Positions 36,826-40,926 of a stretch of DNA of 40,926 nucleotides are shown here, piece by piece; within the stretch, counting starts at the first letter, position 1, and each line of letters starts with the position of its first letter. Made by a program: the position numbers and the translations under genes. The stretch spans positions 21,302-62,227 of the forward strand of contig CAJNDS010000832.1 in the NCBI GenBank assembly GCA_905221605.1, read 5' to 3'. Source of the DNA: Symbiodinium natans (lineage: Eukaryota > Sar > Dinophyceae > Suessiales > Symbiodiniaceae). Below the pieces are notes generated by a model. The model saw only the letters and a list, made by a program, of their open reading frames with translations. It was not told the origin of the DNA and made no database searches.

Positions 36826-37170
36826 TCATTCCATACTGTTTAATCCTAAGTTCCTTTTTAGTTCCTCTACTTCTTTTTCTAATATTTCTATTCTTTCTTC
36901 GGGTGTTGGTTTTCTTGACCTGAACCCTGTATCTACTGTATCAACATCTTCATTATCTTTCATGTTTGTTTTGAATATAGCGTTTCCGTCGGGCGTCGTA
37001 TTCCTGCCAACTTTCCAAGAAGAACGATTCTCTACCTGATTAACTACGACGTTACCCTGTTTATCTGTTGTTGTTTTAGTTTGTTTATACAATGCCTTTT
37101 TACCACATCTACAAAAGTTACAATCAACACTACTTTTATCAATGTGAAACCCTCCGCTGTTCTCTTCCAT
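36826..37170 (-). CDS. Viral hypothetical protein with Cys motif and C-terminal coiled coil (114 aa)
   Basis: The N-terminus has CNFCRCGKKA, a possible zinc site; the middle is polar (TTTDKQGNVVVNQ); the C-terminal 25 residues (RIEILEKEVEELKRNL) form a leucine-heptad coiled coil, suggesting oligomerisation. No family recognised. AATATTA precedes the ATG. Confidence 0.7.
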   Translation of the reverse strand: MEENSGGFHIDKSSVDCNFCRCGKKALYKQTKTTTDKQGNVVVNQVENRSSWKVGRNTTPDGNAIFKTNMKDNEDVDTVDTGFRSRKPTPEERIEILEKEVEELKRNLGLNSME

Positions 37171-37175
37171 TAATA

Positions 37176-37331
37176 TTATTTAGATTTTTTCATATTTTTA
37201 AGATAATAACAAACGGCTTTCAAGAACTCTAACAAACTACGACAACACATTCTGTATCTTGGTGTTTTTATTACTTCGTCTAATTTCTCTATCTCATCTA
37301 TTACATCTATATAGTTTTTGTAGTTATACAT
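37176..37331 (-). CDS. Viral small ORF (51 aa)
   Basis: From ATG 37331 (MYNYKNYIDVIDEIEKL) to TAA at 37176, five bases before the start of the next minus-strand gene at 37170. Helical and Lys-rich with adjacent Cys (MCCRSLL). Close packing with its neighbour and good composition support it. Confidence 0.55.
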   Translation of the reverse strand: MYNYKNYIDVIDEIEKLDEVIKTPRYRMCCRSLLEFLKAVCYYLKNMKKSK

Positions 37332-37370
37332 ATATTAAATAACGATATAATTTTCTATGTATTAATAATA

Positions 37371-38165
37371 ATGTCAAACATTCCGATAGTTAAACCTGTT
37401 AATGTCAAAGAATACGAGTTCAAACAATCTAAATATGAAGTAGCCCCGAGATTACCTTTCAGTCAAATAATAACTGGCCCTTCTGGAAGTGGTAAAGGCA
37501 TATTATTACAGTCAATGATATTAGACATTTATCGCGATGTTTTCGCAAGAATATATGTATGGTCGCCCTCTGTTTCAATTGACCCTAACTGGACTCCTGT
37601 TAAAAGGTATATTCAGAACGATTTGAAGGTGGATTTAGAGAAAGAAAAATGTATGTTTGATGAATACAACCCCTCGGAATTAGAAGAAGTCATAAACAGA
37701 CAACATAAAATAACTGAGTATCAAAAGAAGAATGGACACAAGCAATTGCATTCAATATTAATTATTGTTGATGATTTTGCTGATTCAAAGAGTTTTTCAC
37801 GCAACAGTCCATTATTAAATCAATTATATGTAAGGGGACGACATAAAGCGATATGTATTATCACTGCAACACAAAAATTTAACGCACTGTCTCCAATAAT
37901 TCGTGTCAATAGTCGTCAGTTGTTCTTCTTTAGATTAAGGAATTACAAAGAAATAGAAACAATGGTTGAGGAATTAAGCGCCGTATTGATTAAAAAATCT
38001 TCTGTAGCAGATACTAAAAATCTTGCAGAAGCAAAGAAATTATTATTGGAAGTGTATAATTTAGCTACAGAAGAACCGTATAGTTTTTTATTCATTAACT
38101 TGATGAAAGCAGACGTAAATGATATGTTTTATAAAAGGTTTGATGCTAAATTAGTTATAGATTAA
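37371..38165 (+). CDS. FtsK/HerA-type (A32-like) genome-packaging ATPase (264 aa)
   Basis: Walker A GPSGSGKG (36-43), Walker B ILIIVDD (129-135), and a sensor-type TATQ (165-168) followed by an Arg-rich strand (RVNSRQLFFFRLRN). Order and size match the packaging ATPases of Polintons, virophages and large DNA viruses, which pump DNA into the capsid. ATG 37371 is preceded directly by ATTAATAATA. It converges on the fibre gene; this morphogenesis gene implies capsid genes beyond the right edge. Confidence 0.93.
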   Translation: MSNIPIVKPVNVKEYEFKQSKYEVAPRLPFSQIITGPSGSGKGILLQSMILDIYRDVFARIYVWSPSVSIDPNWTPVKRYIQNDLKVDLEKEKCMFDEYNPSELEEVINRQHKITEYQKKNGHKQLHSILIIVDDFADSKSFSRNSPLLNQLYVRGRHKAICIITATQKFNALSPIIRVNSRQLFFFRLRNYKEIETMVEELSAVLIKKSSVADTKNLAEAKKLLLEVYNLATEEPYSFLFINLMKADVNDMFYKRFDAKLVID

Positions 38166-38195
38166 TAATATTATTTTGCTATAATATTATTAATC
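38160..38195. terminator. Perfect hairpin overlapping both stop codons of the ATPase and fibre genes
   Basis: 38160-38174 and 38181-38195 form a 15-bp perfect stem (GATTAATAATATTAT / ATAATATTATTAATC) with loop TTTGCT. The ATPase stop (38163-38165) and the fibre stop (38190-38192) lie in opposite arms. A bidirectional 3'-end signal is likely. Confidence 0.75.
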
Positions 38196-40547
38196 ATCAT
38201 CCTTAATTTTCTTTTTCAACTTTGTTATTTCTCCTTTCATCGTTGCCATTTCCTTTTTCATTGTTTTTACTAAATCTTTTAATTCTTCTACTTCATTTAT
38301 TGTTGCTTGTAATGCACTCCATAAAATAGGAACACAAGAAGTATAATCAAACTTTAAATATCCGTCTTTGCCTTCTTTAACTATATTTTGCCATTCATCT
38401 GGGACTTTTTTACTTAAAAAGTCATTAGCAATAAAACCACAACATGATTTACCCTTTTGTCTGTCGTCAATAAAATGATATGTTTTTGGAACAATGTATT
38501 TAACTAATTCCACTGCTTTTTTTTGGTTAAGTTCCTTAATATCTTTTTTCAAACGTTTATCGGAACTTGGAATTAAAGACCCTGTATATTCAATATCTCC
38601 ATTAACGAGAATGCCACCTGGTGAAATTGAAAACACATCATTCGATACTGAAACACTACCAAAATAAAATGCATATTCACCTCCTGCGTCAGTATTTAAA
38701 AATTGTATTTGGTCTACGGTGCTTATTGTCTCTTGTGTTATTTCTAAGTTATTCATTTTTACTTTTCCATCAGTTATTTTAATTTCTGGTGTGCTACTTT
38801 CTAATCCAACAGTTAAATTAATGTCGCCTAACGTGTCTCCATTTCGAACAAACAATTTATATTGTCCGTCCAATACTTCTTTAAACTCACTACTATTTTG
38901 AAACATAAAGCGCCCCCAACTAATAACATCTGCCTCACCAACGATATTACCAATACTATTAAAAGTTAAGTTATTTGTAACTGCTCTATTAATAGTAATT
39001 CCGTTAGTGTCGTTTAATTGTAGTGCTATTGTTCCTGTTGTTGGGTCGGTTGTTCTATTTGATTGTAATGAAAAATTAATTTCTTCTGTTGATATTACAT
39101 TTAATGAATTATTAACGTCTGCTCTTTGAAATATTCTCCCTGAATTATTAATATAAATATCACTATTAAAAGTTGCTATGTTTTGAAATGATGAAGTGCC
39201 ACCAAAATTAGCATTCCCGCCACTTACATTTAGTTTATTTGCTCCTTGAATTGCTCCGATGCCTAAACTTAAACAATAAACACCATTACCGTTAGCAGTA
39301 TTTAATAAAAGCAATGATGAACTGTCGTTGCTTGTGTTATAAGCATTAATATTAAATGAATTAAATTTTAAATATCCTTGTGCATTTTTTACAGTCATAA
39401 CATTCGACGCATCTGTTGTATCTTTATAAAATGTAAGTCCTGAGTTATTAGATATATTACAATTTTCACCGTCAAAATTTAAATCATTTGTTAAATCTAA
39501 ATTACCATCAACTTTTAAATTCTGTCTAATAATCGCACTATCAACAACATCCAAATTATACCCGCTTGTTAATGTTTCCGTTCCTGTATCTACTAATAAG
39601 GAATGTGATTTAACATATTGATTAGCATTATTATTTAAGTTTAATATTCTACCAGTATCGCCAACTGAATTATAACAATCGATATTATCATTATTAAAAG
39701 TAATATAATTATCAGTATTTCTAACGGTAAATGATAAATTAGCGTCTGCTGTATTTTCCACTACTAAACCACCTGTTGGCGTTTCTATTTTCCCACTCAT
39801 TTTATACCCTGCATTATTATTAGTTAAATCAAGTTGTTTAATTGCATCGTCTGATGTATTATTGCAAAATATCTTATCCCCTTGCAAAGTTATATAACTC
39901 GTAGCGTTCTTAAACTCTGCTAAAACTTTATCACCTCCTCCGGTTTGATTACTAAATAATAATCCTGCTACTGGGGAAATATTTATTGTTGAATTATTTA
40001 ATGTTAATCCACTATGAATAACAGTAGGGGCAGAACAATCAATAATAGGATTAGCACTAAATCTATTGGTAAAATCACTTACTGGAACTCTTAAAGCAAG
40101 TAAATTATCTACTTCTGTTGTTGTATAAGTGTCTCCTCCTCCTCCTGCTATTAATCCGTCTACTTCGGTTTTATTATAATAATTTGTTCCTAATTGGGTG
40201 TTGGTCTGGTAATTTGTTGATAAATTTGTGTCTATTTGAGTTTGTGTGTAATAATTCGTAAAGGTTGAGTCTATTTCTGTTTTATTGTAAAATGTGCTCG
40301 TTAAGGTGGTGTTTGTTTGATACTCCGTATCTAATAAGTGCGTTAAAGAACTGATATTATGAAAGTTTTGTAGTTGTTTTGTGTTTAAAACTGCTATAGA
40401 GTCGGTGTTTGCTTGTATGTTTGAAGAATTCGCGGTGTTGATGTCTCCTAATTCTGTTTTTGTGGCATATAACAAAGAAATGTCTGTTCCACCAACAATA
40501 ACATTATCTGCTGTAAGTGTATTTGTGTTGTTTAAAGTAAGAACCAT
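38190..40547 (-). CDS. Fibre/spike protein with C-terminal peptidase S74 intramolecular chaperone (785 aa)
   Basis: Residues about 30-140 are repeats of the type YNKTEID/YYTQTQID/NTQLGTNYYNKTEVD, as in trimeric phage tail fibres. Next come a Gly run and a long Asn/Thr/Ser-rich beta region (about 150-655) with repeated NLTNN-like strands, expected to form a trimeric beta-prism. Residues 661-785 are a peptidase S74 (endosialidase chaperone) domain: SSDKRLKKDI with the Ser-Asp self-cleavage site, CCGFIANDF, YTSCVPILWSALQ, and a terminal coiled coil. The chaperone helps trimerise the fibre and is then cut off. It should bind host surface sugars or receptors, but the ligand is unknown. ATG 40547 follows an ATTATTATA tract. 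Confidence 0.92.
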   Translation of the reverse strand: MVLTLNNTNTLTADNVIVGGTDISLLYATKTELGDINTANSSNIQANTDSIAVLNTKQLQNFHNISSLTHLLDTEYQTNTTLTSTFYNKTEIDSTFTNYYTQTQIDTNLSTNYQTNTQLGTNYYNKTEVDGLIAGGGGDTYTTTEVDNLLALRVPVSDFTNRFSANPIIDCSAPTVIHSGLTLNNSTINISPVAGLLFSNQTGGGDKVLAEFKNATSYITLQGDKIFCNNTSDDAIKQLDLTNNNAGYKMSGKIETPTGGLVVENTADANLSFTVRNTDNYITFNNDNIDCYNSVGDTGRILNLNNNANQYVKSHSLLVDTGTETLTSGYNLDVVDSAIIRQNLKVDGNLDLTNDLNFDGENCNISNNSGLTFYKDTTDASNVMTVKNAQGYLKFNSFNINAYNTSNDSSSLLLLNTANGNGVYCLSLGIGAIQGANKLNVSGGNANFGGTSSFQNIATFNSDIYINNSGRIFQRADVNNSLNVISTEEINFSLQSNRTTDPTTGTIALQLNDTNGITINRAVTNNLTFNSIGNIVGEADVISWGRFMFQNSSEFKEVLDGQYKLFVRNGDTLGDINLTVGLESSTPEIKITDGKVKMNNLEITQETISTVDQIQFLNTDAGGEYAFYFGSVSVSNDVFSISPGGILVNGDIEYTGSLIPSSDKRLKKDIKELNQKKAVELVKYIVPKTYHFIDDRQKGKSCCGFIANDFLSKKVPDEWQNIVKEGKDGYLKFDYTSCVPILWSALQATINEVEELKDLVKTMKKEMATMKGEITKLKKKIKDDD

Positions 40548-40586
40548 TATAATAATAATTAGATAAATTATTATTAGAATGTTATA

Positions 40587-40926
40587 TTAAATTTCTTGTT
40601 GTTGTTTTAGATATGTTTGATGTTTTTGTGATTTAAGGTGTCTTGATTTCTCACATGAACTAACCATTGAACCACATTCACATAATTGCTTTTCTTTTTT
40701 ACTTTGGTAATAGTCACGCTTCTTCTGTAAATACTCGTCTTTCTTTTTCTCTACACATTTCTTTTTTCTTTCTGCTACCTTTTCCTTGTTGTTTTCTCTG
40801 TATTGCTTATGGTATTCTTTTTGTTCTTCTCGGTGTTCATCTCTCCATTTCTTGTTTCTTTCTAAAATTATTTCTTTGTTCTCTTCATACTTTTCTTTTT
40901 GTTTTGTTAAAATGTCTTCTTTGTTT
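40587..40926 (-). CDS. C-terminal part of a GIY-YIG-like / zinc-finger protein, cut by the window edge
   Basis: A frame open from the right edge to the stop at 40587 (112 codons seen). It is Lys/Glu/Tyr/Asn-rich with repeats such as YRENNKEKVAERKKK, and ends in a finger (CECGSMVSSCEKSRHLKSQKH is the segment; Cys, Cys, His, His). Composition and repeats match the linker and tail of the GIY-YIG enzyme at 33006-33638, so the missing N-terminus is probably a second such nuclease. It lies 39 bp from the fibre start, and both genes are on the minus strand. Confidence 0.75.
   Translation of the reverse strand, partial: NKEDILTKQKEKYEENKEIILERNKKWRDEHREEQKEYHKQYRENNKEKVAERKKKCVEKKKDEYLQKKRDYYQSKKEKQLCECGSMVSSCEKSRHLKSQKHQTYLKQQQEI

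Larger units (their letters stand above)
28671..40926. mobile_element. Polinton / Polinton-like virus provirus, left part, truncated by the window
   Basis: A dense run of AT-rich, intron-free genes on both strands, clearly unlike the host DNA to the left. The set includes protein-primed PolB, rve integrase, GIY-YIG nuclease, FtsK/HerA-type ATPase and an S74 fibre. PolB, integrase and packaging ATPase together define Polintons and related viruses. The left border is only approximate. Terminal inverted repeats and target duplication cannot be tested because the right end is outside. Capsid and protease genes were not found here and are expected to the right. All long frames are open, so the copy is recent or under selection. 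Confidence 0.88.

Overview
The window looks like nuclear DNA of a dinoflagellate, most likely a Symbiodiniaceae-type alga. The evidence is an intron-rich host gene with GA, GC and GT splice donors and strict AG|G acceptors, a very large copia-type retrotransposon of the dinoflagellate kind, a spliced-leader-like tract in its LTRs, TTTAGGG telomere-type repeats, and long low-complexity tracts. The species is not determined.

Layout. (1) 1-15.4 kb: a glycoside hydrolase family 3 (GH3, beta-glucosidase type) gene on the minus strand. I recovered ten consecutive in-frame exons by reading the sequence (15435 down to 1065). Both gene ends are missing. (2) 3745-13508: a full-length Ty1/copia element of 9764 bp with 226-bp LTRs differing at one base and a 5-bp target duplication. 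It sits in one intron of the GH3 gene, in the same orientation. It encodes a 431-aa ORF with HAD-hydrolase-like motifs and a 2437-aa gag-pol that carries, besides protease, integrase, RT and RNase H, a 2OG-Fe(II) oxygenase-like domain and a DNA-methyltransferase-like domain. (3) 15.5-26.1 kb: mostly non-coding, with minisatellites, microsatellites, a dispersed repeat family and interstitial telomere-type repeats. (4) 26178-27365: an intronless gene with a central ubiquitin-like domain and a C-terminal CaaX-like motif, followed by about 15 copies of a 23-bp tandem repeat. (5) 27.9-28.8 kb: a transition zone with telomere-type repeats in both orientations. (6) About 28.7-40.9 kb: an AT-rich, gene-dense block of intact viral genes. 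These are protein-primed DNA polymerase B, GIY-YIG endonuclease, retroviral-type (rve) integrase, an FtsK/HerA-type packaging ATPase, a fibre protein with a peptidase S74 chaperone, and several small proteins. This is a Polinton / Polinton-like virus (adintovirus-like) provirus. It runs off the right edge; no capsid gene is visible inside the window.

The viral block appears to have its own regulatory code. A CTTAAAGAC-type element lies just upstream of the polymerase, zinc-finger, GIY-YIG and 34676 genes. The starts of the ATPase, fibre and several small genes are instead preceded by TAATAATA-type tracts. The convergent gene pairs are separated by perfect AT-rich hairpins. The two main novelties are the unusual enzymatic cargo of the copia element and the apparently intact virus.
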